Source: an uncultured Lachnospiraceae bacterium (GTDB lineage Bacteria > Bacillota > Clostridia > Lachnospirales > Lachnospiraceae). From it: a stretch of 32,737 nt of DNA. Where the stretch lies: assembly GCA_910578405.1 (NCBI GenBank), contig CAJTQO010000039.1, positions 1 through 32,737 on the forward strand. Direction: 5' to 3'. The notes beneath the pieces were generated by a model. It ran no database searches and was not told the origin of the DNA. It was given only the letters and a program-made list of their open reading frames with translations. The position numbers and the translations under genes are program-made. This document shows, piece after piece, positions 15,461-23,394 of this stretch (position 1 is its first letter; each line of letters starts with the position of its first letter).

Positions 15461-15471
15461 CAAGTTAAAAT
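15443..15471 (+). promoter_or_regulatory. Promoter of the DUF1016 nuclease gene
   Basis: TTGAAA (15443-15448), a 17-bp spacer and TAAAAT (15466-15471). Its -35 lies within the element-end repeat. Transcription would start around 15478, very close to the first possible ATG at 15481. Confidence 0.6.
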
Positions 15472-15501
15472 ATAATTATTATGGAAAATCGAGGTGGCAT
15501 G

Positions 15502-16569
15502 ATGGAAAATCATTTGACGCCATACCAATCAGTTATTACAGAAATTAAAAGCATTATTTCTTCTGGACAAGAAGCAGCCTATAGTGCTTCTAGTAAGGCA
15601 ATGTTGCTCACTTATTGGAACATCGGAAAAAGAATTGTAGAACAGGAATTAGGCGGCAGTGAACGGGCAGAGTATGGCAAAGGTTTAATTTCTGCATTGG
15701 CAGAAGATTTGACAAAGGAGTATGGCAAAAATTATTCTAAAAGGAATTTGCATTATTACATCAAATTTTATCAGTGCTTTCCTGATGAGCAGATTGTGAA
15801 CGCATGCGTTCACAATCTTAACTGGACGCATATTAGGAGTCTTCTTCGTGTTTCAGATGAAAATGCACGCTATTGGTATATGAAAGAAGCTGTTGACGAA
15901 AGTTGGAGTTCAAGAACCTTAGACCGTAATATCAGTACGCAATATTATCATAGACTTCTTCAATCACCCAAAAAAGATGCTGTAATTGAAGAGATGAAGC
16001 AGAAAACTGCAGAATATCAGAAAAATCAATTTGAATTGATTAAAAGTCCGGTGATTGCAGAATTTCTTGGTTTTAAAAATGAGGATACCTATTTAGAGGG
16101 AGATTTGGAATCTGCCATTCTTTCACACATTAGAGATTTCTTGATGGAATTGGGCAGAGGATTTGCGTTCGTGGCTCGTCAGCAGCATATTGTAACGGAA
16201 ACTTCAGACTACTATTTAGATCTCGTTTTTTACAATATCGAACTGAAATGTTATGTTCTAATCGATTTGAAGATGGGCAGAATTACCCATCAGGATGTGG
16301 GCCAGATTGATATGTATGTGCGCATGTATGATGATTTAAAGCGAGGGCAGGGAGATAACCCCACTATAGGGATTCTGCTGTGTTCAGAAACAGATGAGGA
16401 TATTGCCAGATATTCGGTACTTCATGATAATGACCGATTGTTTATGTCAAAATATCTGACTTATTTGCCTACGAAAGAGCAGTTGAAAGCAGAGATTGAG
16501 CGTCAGAAAGAAATTTTTTCTATGCAGCATCCAGTATTACAAATGAATAAAAAGGAAATAGATGAGTAG
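15502..16569 (+). CDS. DUF1016/YhcG family PD-(D/E)XK nuclease
   Basis: The protein (355 residues from 15502) has the two-part layout of the family. The N-terminal DUF1016 helical domain has LLTYWNIGKRIVEQE, YGKGLISALAEDLTKEYGK and YSKRNLHYYIKFYQCFPD, then WTHIRSLLRV. The C-terminal nuclease domain has DYYLDLVFYN and CYVLIDLKMGRI, giving the D...DxK catalytic pattern, then NPTIGILLCSE. Family members occur beside restriction systems and mobile elements; a defence or DNA-processing role is suspected. Start: ATG 15481 would be nearly leaderless, whereas ATG 15502 has AGGTGG upstream. The frame is intact, unlike its neighbour, and is AT-rich compared with the flanking core genes. Confidence 0.88.
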   Translation: MENHLTPYQSVITEIKSIISSGQEAAYSASSKAMLLTYWNIGKRIVEQELGGSERAEYGKGLISALAEDLTKEYGKNYSKRNLHYYIKFYQCFPDEQIVNACVHNLNWTHIRSLLRVSDENARYWYMKEAVDESWSSRTLDRNISTQYYHRLLQSPKKDAVIEEMKQKTAEYQKNQFELIKSPVIAEFLGFKNEDTYLEGDLESAILSHIRDFLMELGRGFAFVARQQHIVTETSDYYLDLVFYNIELKCYVLIDLKMGRITHQDVGQIDMYVRMYDDLKRGQGDNPTIGILLCSETDEDIARYSVLHDNDRLFMSKYLTYLPTKEQLKAEIERQKEIFSMQHPVLQMNKKEIDE

Positions 16570-16606
16570 ATGTTGAATCGATATTACTAGAAGGGAACAA
16601 AAAGAA

Positions 16607-18129
16607 TTGCGTGCGATAAATTTGTATACGATTTCAAGAAAGATACATAGAGAGTTAAGGCCACTTTATGAAAAAGCATTATCAGGTAGGGATAAAGAAA
16701 CAAAAGTACGCGAAGAAGAAATAGATTTGATTGCTACTCTTGTCAATAATTTTATTTTTCACAAGGAAAAAAATATTGTGTTGAGGATTGGTTTTATTCT
16801 TTTGAAATACCCCAAATTGGAAAAGAGTTTGATTTATTAAAAATTAGAGATGAAAAAAATGTAATAATTAATATTGAATTAAAGAGTCAGGAGGTAACTT
16901 TTGAAAAAATAGAAAAGCAGTTAGTTCAAAACAGATATTATTTATCTCATGTAGCAAGTGAAATTTTCAGTTTTACATATATGAGGTGTAATGATAATAC
17001 AGTGAGAGTCTATAAATATGATAAGGACTTATTACAAGAATCTTCCATGGATGAGTTGATAAGGTGTGTGGTTCAAATTAAGACTGCAAAAAAGACAAAA
17101 TTGAAGAGTTGTTTAGACCAAAAGATTATCTCATATCACCATTGAATACTCCGGAAAAATTTTTAGAAGGTAAATATACAACAGGATGAAATCAAAAGAA
17201 ACGTGTTAATATCGTTTGAAAATGGAAACTATCTATGGGGGATAAGAGGGGCTGCTGGAACGGGGAAAACATTTTTATTGTATGATATTGCGAAGAATCT
17301 TTCTGAAAATTATCAAGTGTGTATTGTTCATTGTGGATTTTTAAATGATGGTCATAGATATATTGATTCGCATTTGAAAAATGTTTCTGTCATTGATGCA
17401 AAATCCGTATCGCCAGATCGAATAAGTTGCTTTGATATTATTTGTGTGGATGAGACGCAACGATTATATAAAAGCAGTTTGGATGAAATTTTATTAGCAT
17501 ATGATGAAAGAATATTAAAAGGCTGCATTTTTTCCTATGATTCGGCGCAGGCATTATCTAAAACAGAGGTGCGAAGAAATAATCCTGAAAGACTAATTGG
17601 AATAGATGGGTTTTGTGAGGAAAGACTGACAGGGCGAATTAGAACAAATACAGAAATATATTCGTTTATTAGAAATATGATGCGTTTATATGATAAGCCC
17701 AAAGAAAGAATGGGGTATGAAAATATAGATATATTGTATGCGAATAATATTAATGAGTCTGATAAAATCATAAAATTTTATACAAGAAATGGATATAAAT
17801 TTATTACATTTACACCATCACAATATATATCAAATAGCATTGATCATTATTCTGGATTTGTCAACTCACATCAAGTTTTAGGACAAGAATTTGATAATGT
17901 AATGATTGTAATTGATAATAATTTTAGATATAGTAGTAAAGGAGAACTTGAAGCAAGAGAACATCCAAATCCAGACTATTTGTTTCCAAGATTGTTCTAT
18001 CAAAACATATCTAGAACAAGAGAAAAGCTTTGCATAGTTGTACTTGAAAACGAAATAATCTTTGAACAATTTCTTAAAATTAAAATGAATTGTTTAGAGT
18101 TTAATATTGAATCATGGGCCGGTATCTAA
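16607..18129 (+). pseudogene. Frameshifted nuclease-helicase (DUF2075 / Schlafen-like helicase type)
   Basis: Four overlapping frame pieces join into one protein. The first (from TTG 16607) gives the N-terminus, ISRKIHRELRPLYEKALSGR then EIDLIATLVNNF. The second gives EIPQIGKEFDLLKIRDEKN and NIELKSQEV, a D...ExK nuclease core. The third gives KIEELFRPKDYLISPLNTPE. The fourth (ending 18129) has Walker A GAAGTGKTF, Walker B CFDIICVDETQRL and late motifs VNSHQVLGQEFD and NISRTREKL. Frame changes fall near 16765-16780 (run of A), near 17090 (run of A) and near 17180. Three shifts make it almost surely inactive as one protein, although the helicase piece remains open for 308 codons. It starts 37 bases after the DUF1016 gene, so the two were probably an operon. 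Confidence 0.85.
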
Positions 18130-18407
18130 AAATCAGGACACTCCTAAATATCTATTTATATTCAAAAGAATATTTAAAATAGAATAAAGAAATGTTTTAC
18201 TGCTCACTCCTGAATTATGTTTTTTCGTCCTTTATAGCAAGTGAAAAGGGTTACTCTGAACAGTTATGTTTACTACACCATTTGCCCGTGAATTTGCGTA
18301 GTTTTATATAGATTTGCGTGAGTTTGGAGTAAAAAATAAAAAATGAAAAAAGCACCAGAAAGCCCGTAATATCAAGGTTTGAAGGCTTATGAAAGGATAA
18401 ATCCAAG
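18130..18407. other. Right end of the integrated element, non-coding
   Basis: No gene. It contains TTTACTACACCATTTG (18268-18283), related to the element-end repeats, then short GTGAATTTGCG / ATTTGCGTGAG repeats resembling integrase arm sites, then the AAGCCC...GGCTT hairpin at 18360-18388. AAAGGA nine bases before the phosphatase ATG serves as its ribosome binding site. Confidence 0.5.
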
Positions 18408-18438
18408 ATGATAAAAATATTATTTGTCTGTCACGGCA
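18408..18438 (+). repeat. Right 31-bp attachment-like repeat (attR), inside the phosphatase gene
   Basis: First 31 bases of the intact phosphatase gene, identical to 15315-15345. The base immediately before the ATG and the base after position 18438 both differ, which defines the repeat limits exactly. Confidence 0.85.
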
Positions 18439-18902
18439 ACATCTGCCGCAGCCCCATGGCTGAATTCATCCTAAAAGACATGGTGGCAAAACAGGGCCTT
18501 TCCGCCCAATTTGAGATTGCCTCCGCCGCCACCAGCACAGAAGAAATCTGGAATGGCGTGGGCAACCCGGTATATCCTCCCGCCAGGGAAGAACTTGCAA
18601 AGCATGGCATCCGCTGCGATGGCAAACGCGCCGTCCAACTCAAAAAATCCGACTATAGCCACTACGATTATCTCATCGGCATGGATGCCATGAACATCCG
18701 CAACATGGAGCGGATAACCGGACACAAAGGCGGAAAAATATCCATGCTGTTGGAATACGCCGGAAGAAAGGACAGCATTTCCGACCCATGGTACACTTCC
18801 CGGTTCGACATTACTTACAACGATGTGGTGGAAGGCTGCCAGGCATTCCTGCAATATCTGGAGAAACAGGGGAAACTACCGCCCTCTCCCACCGAAATTT
18901 AA
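18408..18902 (+). CDS. Low-molecular-weight protein tyrosine phosphatase
   Basis: The 164-residue protein has the signature VCHGNICRSPMAE with nucleophile Cys8 and Arg14, and the general-acid motif SDPWYT near the C-terminus. It is a complete LMW-PTP, a cytoplasmic phosphatase acting on phosphotyrosine or phosphoarginine, the latter known for Firmicute relatives. The ATG at 18408 is the only plausible start. Its first 31 bases are duplicated at 15315, showing that the gene start was the target of an insertion that kept the reading frame. Its original promoter should be left of the inserted DNA, so expression may have changed. Confidence 0.95.
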   Translation: MIKILFVCHGNICRSPMAEFILKDMVAKQGLSAQFEIASAATSTEEIWNGVGNPVYPPAREELAKHGIRCDGKRAVQLKKSDYSHYDYLIGMDAMNIRNMERITGHKGGKISMLLEYAGRKDSISDPWYTSRFDITYNDVVEGCQAFLQYLEKQGKLPPSPTEI

Positions 18903-18924
18903 AAACGCCAACTATACTCTTCCA

Positions 18925-18965
18925 ACGCTTTTTTGCCCCAATGAAAAATTAAGGCAAAAAAGCGT
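18925..18965. terminator. Perfect 13-bp inverted repeat after the phosphatase gene
   Basis: ACGCTTTTTTGCC (18925-18937) and GGCAAAAAAGCGT (18953-18965) with a 15-base loop. There is no T run after the stem, so it is not a classical terminator, but it lies 23 bases after the stop and may act as one or protect the 3' end. Confidence 0.5.
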
Positions 18966-19027
18966 CCCCTAACATCTGTCCCAAGCATACCGAATCAGGC
19001 GGCAGCCCCAAAAAAGCCAGATTCCCC

Positions 19028-19055
19028 TTGAAAAATAAATGCCATTATGTATAAT
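19028..19055 (+). promoter_or_regulatory. Promoter of the ABC-F gene
   Basis: TTGAAA (19028-19033), a 16-bp spacer and TATAAT (19050-19055); start codon at 19103. Confidence 0.75.
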
Positions 19056-19102
19056 AGAATAAGCGGCCGGAAGCCGTAAAAACGAAAAACAGAGGGTGTA
19101 AC

Positions 19103-20740
19103 ATGATAAGTGCAAACAATGTAACATTACGCATCGGAAAAAAAGCGTTATTCGAAGACGTCAACATCAAATTCACGGAAGGGAACTGCTATGGCCTGAT
19201 TGGCGCAAATGGGGCAGGGAAATCCACTTTCCTGAAAATATTATCCGGAAACTTGGAAACGACCAAAGGCGACGTTTCCATTACCCCCGGTCAGCGCCTT
19301 TCCGTCCTGGAGCAGGATCACTTCAAATATGACGAATATCCGGTTATGGATGTGGTCATTATGGGAAACGAACGCCTTTACCAGATTATGAAGGAAAAGG
19401 ACGCTATCTATGCCAAGGAAGATTTCACTGACGAAGACGGCATCCGCGCCAGCGAGCTGGAAGCCGAATTTGCGGAAATGGACGGCTGGGAAGCGGAATC
19501 CAATGCCGCCATGCTTTTAAATGGTTTGGGCATTGACGCCAGTCTCCATTCTTCTCTTATGAATACCCTAAACGGCAGTGAAAAAGTGAAAGCGCTGCTT
19601 GCCAAAGCATTGTTCGGGAACCCGGATATCCTGCTCTTGGATGAGCCTACCAACCATTTGGATTTGGACGCCATCGCTTGGCTGGAGGATTTCCTTATTG
19701 ATTTTGAAAATACGGTTATCGTCGTATCCCATGACCGTTATTTCCTAAACAAAGTATGTACCCACACTGCGGATATCGACTATGGCAAAATACAGCTCTA
19801 TGCCGGCAACTATGATTTCTGGTATGAGTCCAGCCAGCTTCTTATCCGCCAGATGAAAGAAGCCAATAAGAAAAAAGAGGAAAAAATCAAAGAACTCCAG
19901 GAATTTATTTCCCGTTTCTCCGCCAATGCCTCCAAATCCAAACAGGCTACCAGCCGGAAACGCGCCCTGGAAAAAATCGAACTAGATGAAATCAAACCAT
20001 CCAGCCGGAAATATCCTTACATTGATTTCCGCCCGGATCGTGAAATCGGCAACGAAGTGCTTACGGTGGAAGGACTGTCCAAAACAATAGACGGCGTAAA
20101 AATACTGGACAACCTTTCTTTTATTGTGGGACATAATGACAAAATCGCTTTTGTAGGCGGCAATGAGCTTGCCAAAACAACGCTGTTTCAAATCCTTATG
20201 GGTGAAATGGAGCCGGACGAAGGTTCCTACAAATGGGGCGTTACCACCTCACAGGCTTATTTCCCCAAGGACAGCACAAAGGAATTTGACAATGACTATA
20301 CTATTGTGGAATGGCTTACCGGCTATTCCCCGGTAAAAGACGTTACTTATGTGCGCGGTTTCCTTGGCCGTATGCTGTTTGCAGGGGAAGATGGCGTAAA
20401 GAAAGTGAATATACTTTCCGGCGGTGAAAAAGTGCGGTGTCTGCTTTCTAAAATGATGATTAGCGGCGCCAACTGTCTGATTCTGGATGAACCTACCAAC
20501 CATTTGGATATGGAATCCATTACAGCCCTCAACAATGGGCTAATCAAATTCCCTGGCGTAGAGCTTTTTGCCTGCCATGACCACCAGTTTGTGCAGACAA
20601 CGGCAAACCGCATTATGGAAATCCTGCCAAACGGGCAGCTTATTGACAAAATCACTACGTATGACGAATACCTTGCCAACGATGAAATGGCAAGAAAACG
20701 CACTGTTTATACCAATAAGAATTTGGAAGATGACAATTGA
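19103..20740 (+). CDS. ABC-F family ATPase (YkpA/YbiT-like)
   Basis: The 545-residue cytoplasmic protein has two ABC ATPase domains and no membrane segment. Domain 1: Walker A GANGAGKS (34-41), Walker B LLLDEPTNHLD (177-187) and VVSHDRYF. A charged linker (about 245-305, KKKEEKIKELQEF...) follows. Domain 2: Walker A NELAKTTL (354-361), signature LSGGEKVR (438-445), Walker B LILDEPTNHLD (459-469) and a CHDHQF switch. ABC-F proteins bind the ribosomal E site and act in translation; some give antibiotic resistance, but this resembles the housekeeping YkpA/YbiT branch. Odd point: the first signature reads LNGSEKVK (156-163) where LSGGEKV is normal. It is monocistronic with its own promoter. Confidence 0.93.
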   Translation: MISANNVTLRIGKKALFEDVNIKFTEGNCYGLIGANGAGKSTFLKILSGNLETTKGDVSITPGQRLSVLEQDHFKYDEYPVMDVVIMGNERLYQIMKEKDAIYAKEDFTDEDGIRASELEAEFAEMDGWEAESNAAMLLNGLGIDASLHSSLMNTLNGSEKVKALLAKALFGNPDILLLDEPTNHLDLDAIAWLEDFLIDFENTVIVVSHDRYFLNKVCTHTADIDYGKIQLYAGNYDFWYESSQLLIRQMKEANKKKEEKIKELQEFISRFSANASKSKQATSRKRALEKIELDEIKPSSRKYPYIDFRPDREIGNEVLTVEGLSKTIDGVKILDNLSFIVGHNDKIAFVGGNELAKTTLFQILMGEMEPDEGSYKWGVTTSQAYFPKDSTKEFDNDYTIVEWLTGYSPVKDVTYVRGFLGRMLFAGEDGVKKVNILSGGEKVRCLLSKMMISGANCLILDEPTNHLDMESITALNNGLIKFPGVELFACHDHQFVQTTANRIMEILPNGQLIDKITTYDEYLANDEMARKRTVYTNKNLEDDN

Positions 20741-20795
20741 ACGCTTTCTTAAAGTGAGCGCTTCGCAAGTAATAATTTTTCCGTTCCTATGAGAT

Positions 20796-20854
20796 AAAAC
20801 TCCAATGTTTCAAAGCGCTGCCGGCAAACCGGCGTTTTGGAATATTGGAGTTTT
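20796..20854. repeat. 59-bp hairpin after the ABC-F gene
   Basis: The outer stem AAAACTCCAAT / ATTGGAGTTTT (11 bp) encloses an imperfect middle part and an inner stem GCCGG-CAAA-CCGGC. It lies 55 bases after the ABC-F stop and 24 bases before the next -35. The four T bases of the 3' arm make it a possible bidirectional terminator; its length also fits a small palindromic repeat element. Confidence 0.7.
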
Positions 20855-20877
20855 AGACGTGCCCGCCTACAAATAGA

Positions 20878-20906
20878 TTGCGCCCATAAGCCTCCAATGT
20901 TATAAT
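20878..20906 (+). promoter_or_regulatory. Promoter of the PHP-HAD pair
   Basis: TTGCGC (20878-20883), a 17-bp spacer and a perfect TATAAT (20901-20906); start codon at 20971. Confidence 0.65.
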
Positions 20907-20970
20907 AAACCCGGTTCATTCTAAGTAAACGGCGGCTAAAGAAGCTGGCAAAACAGAAAGGGAAACCAAC

Positions 20971-21903
20971 ATGAATATCGTAGATTTGCATGTACATTCC
21001 AATAAATCCGACGGGAGCTTAACTCCAACAGAACTGGTATGGTTAGCGGCGCAAAAGGGTCTTTCCGCTTTCGCCCTGACAGACCATGACACAACGGACG
21101 GCATTGCGCAAGCGCTGGAAGCCGCTGAGGAATACAACCTCCGGCTTTTAGAAAACACCTTGCCTCCTCTTTTCCCGGACAAAAAGCCGCTCCCCTTGGA
21201 AGTTATCCCGGGCATTGAATTTTCCACGGAATATCAGGGGAAAGATATCCATATTGTGGGGCTGTATATTGACTGCCAAGCGCCCCTTTTCCGGCAGCAA
21301 ATCCAATCCTTCGTAAACTCCCGTATCACCCGCAACCAAAAAATGTGCGCTAACTTAAACCGCGCAGGCATTGATATCTCCTATGAAAAGCTATTAGACG
21401 CTTTCCCTGGTTCCGTAATCACCAGAGGGCATTATTCACGTTATCTTTTGGAGCATGGCTACGTGAACAGTCTGCCAGAAGCTTTTGACCGCTACCTGGG
21501 CGACCATACCAAATATTTTGTCCCGCGGGAAAAAGTAACGCCCGTACAGGCTGTGGAACTGATTTTAAAAGCCGGAGGGCTGCCTATCCTTGCCCACCCT
21601 ATCCTATACCATATGAGTGACGCAACGCTTGACCAATTGACGCTGGAGCTAAAGGAAGCAGGGCTAGTCGGCCTTGAAGCCATTTACAGCTCATACACTG
21701 CCGCGGAAGAACGGCAGATGCGCGCCCTTGCGTCCAAATACGGGCTATGCATCAGCGGCGGTTCCGATTTCCATGGCTCTGCCAAACCAAACCTGGAACT
21801 GGCTACCGGTTATGGGAAATTATTTATTCCTGAAGACATTTTAACCAACCTGAAAGCAAAACGCCAAACCGAAACGTCCGCTTATTCAAATACATGCCAT
21901 TGA
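20971..21903 (+). CDS. PHP domain phosphoesterase (YciV / RNase AM-like)
   Basis: The 310-residue protein carries the metal-binding PHP motifs in order: DLHVHSNKSDG (5-15), TDHDT (37-41), IPGIEFS, ITRGHYSRYL, ILAHP and GGSDFHG. This layout is that of 3',5'-nucleoside-bisphosphate phosphatase / 5'-3' exonuclease-like YciV proteins, which use a trinuclear metal centre. The exact substrate (pAp, RNA 5' ends or both) is inferred from the family. An AAAGGGAAACC ribosome binding site precedes the ATG. It is followed after 80 bases by a HAD hydrolase gene on the same transcript. Confidence 0.88.
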   Translation: MNIVDLHVHSNKSDGSLTPTELVWLAAQKGLSAFALTDHDTTDGIAQALEAAEEYNLRLLENTLPPLFPDKKPLPLEVIPGIEFSTEYQGKDIHIVGLYIDCQAPLFRQQIQSFVNSRITRNQKMCANLNRAGIDISYEKLLDAFPGSVITRGHYSRYLLEHGYVNSLPEAFDRYLGDHTKYFVPREKVTPVQAVELILKAGGLPILAHPILYHMSDATLDQLTLELKEAGLVGLEAIYSSYTAAEERQMRALASKYGLCISGGSDFHGSAKPNLELATGYGKLFIPEDILTNLKAKRQTETSAYSNTCH

Positions 21904-21983
21904 TTGCTGAATGCACTGCCAAAACGTTGCAACAAAGCTTTGCAAATTTCACAACAAAAAGTTTTTTAAAAAGGGAGGCGCTT

Positions 21984-22805
21984 ATGAGCCAGACAAATTC
22001 TATGAAAATATTTTTTACCGATTTAGACGGCACCCTGTTAAACCATGAAAAAAAAATAACCCCGGACACTCTCTCCGCACTGGAGCAATGGACTGCTGCC
22101 GGGAACTATTTTGCCATTTGCACCGGACGCGCACTGGACAGCGCCATGGAAGTGCATCGGACTTTACAGTTGCATTTTCCCGGCACATTCCTAATCGGCT
22201 CCAATGGCGGTGAAATATACGATTGCAGCCAAGCCTGCATGATTTCCCGCATTGCCCTTACGTTAGAGCAGACCGCGCTGGTTATGAAAATTGCCAAAGA
22301 ACAGGGCGTTCACTGCCATACCTATACGGATACCCATATTGTCAGCCCCGCAGACGATGAACAGCTCACCTATTACCGGAGAGTCATCCACACCCCTGTC
22401 ATTATCTGCGAAGACGTCGTATCCGCCCTGGAACGGGGAGCCTGCAAATGCATTGCCGTTGAACTTCATGATAAGGAAAAGCTGGAACGTTTCCGCCAGA
22501 CTCTGCTGCCTCTTGTGGAAGGGGAATTGACGTTGCTTTATTCCAATGACAATTACCTGGAAATTTTCCCCGCCTCCTCCGGCAAAGGCTCTGCGGTCAG
22601 GATTCTGTGCGATTATCTGCATATCCCCACCGCCAATGCTCTGGCAGCCGGAGATGAAGCCAACGATATCTCCATGATTCAGGCCGCCGGGACTGGCATT
22701 GCCATGTTAAATGCCAAAGATGAAGTCAAAGCCGCCGCTGACCTGGTTACTGCCACAGACAATGACCACGACGGGCTGGCGCCTGTCCTGCGGGCGCACC
22801 TTTAA
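21984..22805 (+). CDS. Cof-type HAD-IIB sugar-phosphatase-like hydrolase (first of two)
   Basis: The 273-residue protein has HAD motif I FTDLDGTL with nucleophile Asp13, motif II CTGR, and motif IV GDEANDISM with the C2B cap between them. Such proteins dephosphorylate sugar phosphates, FMN or PLP with loose specificity. AAGGGAGG before the ATG at 21984 decides the start; the frame is open 90 bases further and overlaps the PHP gene, but without a ribosome binding site. Tandem 37-bp repeats follow. Confidence 0.9.
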   Translation: MSQTNSMKIFFTDLDGTLLNHEKKITPDTLSALEQWTAAGNYFAICTGRALDSAMEVHRTLQLHFPGTFLIGSNGGEIYDCSQACMISRIALTLEQTALVMKIAKEQGVHCHTYTDTHIVSPADDEQLTYYRRVIHTPVIICEDVVSALERGACKCIAVELHDKEKLERFRQTLLPLVEGELTLLYSNDNYLEIFPASSGKGSAVRILCDYLHIPTANALAAGDEANDISMIQAAGTGIAMLNAKDEVKAAADLVTATDNDHDGLAPVLRAHL

Positions 22806-22858
22806 TGTTATTTTTGACTGTGCCTTTTCATTCTGCGCCTGTCCGCTGCATACGGAAA

Positions 22859-22969
22859 ACAAACGCTGCCTTGCTTTGCAGGACAGCTTATCGTAACAAA
22901 CGCCGCCTTGCTTCGCGGGACAGCTTATTGTAACAAACGCCGTCATGCTTCGCAAGCCGGCTTATTGTA
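22859..22969. repeat. Three tandem 37-bp repeat units
   Basis: Units at 22859-22895, 22896-22932 and 22933-22969 share the frame ACAAACGC-n-GCCTTGCTT and n-CAGCTTATTGTA, with few differences between units 1 and 2 and more in unit 3. A partial fourth unit (GCAAAAGCCGGGACA) follows. There is no spacer between units, so this is not CRISPR. The array lies between the ends of two convergent genes. Confidence 0.9.
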
Positions 22970-23031
22970 GCAAAAGCCGGGACAAAGGAGTTTGCATCAA
23001 ATACGATTCCTTTACTCCGGCTTTTTCTTGC

Positions 23032-23295
23032 TTATCCTTCCACAATCAGATATCTTCCATCCCCTACTTCAAACACTTCATCCGCTTCCAAAATCCCTTC
23101 CTCATCCGCGCCTTCCATATCCAGTCCGGCCTCTTCAAAATATTCCCATACTTCCCGCACGGAATTCACCACTACAGCCATACACTCCTCTAAAAAAGCT
23201 TCCGCCTCCTCCGGCGACTTTGCCACTTTCTCCGGAAATAGCTGCCCCTGCTTCTTTAAAAAACATGCCAATACCGCCTCATCATACTCGTGCAT
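23032..23295 (-). CDS. Small acidic hypothetical protein
   Basis: The 87-residue protein begins MHEYDEAVLACFLKKQGQLF and is rich in Glu and Asp, with helical content in the first two thirds and an EVFEVGDGRYLIVEG end. It has no membrane segment or signal peptide and no family I recognise. GGAGG seven to eight bases before the ATG at 23295 makes this start secure; the frame remains open to 23373 without a better site. It ends convergently to the plus-strand HAD gene, with the tandem repeats between. It starts 99 bases after the second HAD gene and may be last in the Maf-HAD transcript. Confidence 0.75.
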   Translation of the reverse strand: MHEYDEAVLACFLKKQGQLFPEKVAKSPEEAEAFLEECMAVVVNSVREVWEYFEEAGLDMEGADEEGILEADEVFEVGDGRYLIVEG

Positions 23296-23394
23296 CTTTC
23301 TTTCCTCCTTCTTTCGGTTATGCATTCTTCCTACGCTTTGCCTCAGCCTGCGGAACGATTTCCCCCTGTGCAAAAGTTTTTCATGGTTTTGTCC

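Larger units (their letters stand above)
15315..18438 (+). mobile_element. Remnant of an integrated element in the 5' end of a tyrosine phosphatase gene
   Basis: A 3.1-kb, AT-rich segment is bounded by exact 31-bp direct repeats (15315-15345 and 18408-18438). Just inside both repeats are similar hairpin-forming sequences with AAGCC...GGCTT arms (15367-15396 and 18360-18388). Cargo is a DUF1016-type nuclease gene and a broken nuclease-helicase gene. No integrase, excisionase, replication or mobilisation gene is left, so it should not move by itself. The element restored the phosphatase start codon and supplied a new ribosome binding site (AAAGGA). The boundaries are directly visible; the mechanism is inference. 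Confidence 0.75.

Noticed and set aside
19103..20740. Antibiotic-resistance ABC-F (ribosomal protection) protein
   Set aside because: Linker and domain features resemble the housekeeping YkpA/YbiT branch, and it lies in the core region with no resistance context.
22859..22969. Possible CRISPR array
   Set aside because: The 37-bp units are directly contiguous with no spacers and there are no cas genes nearby.
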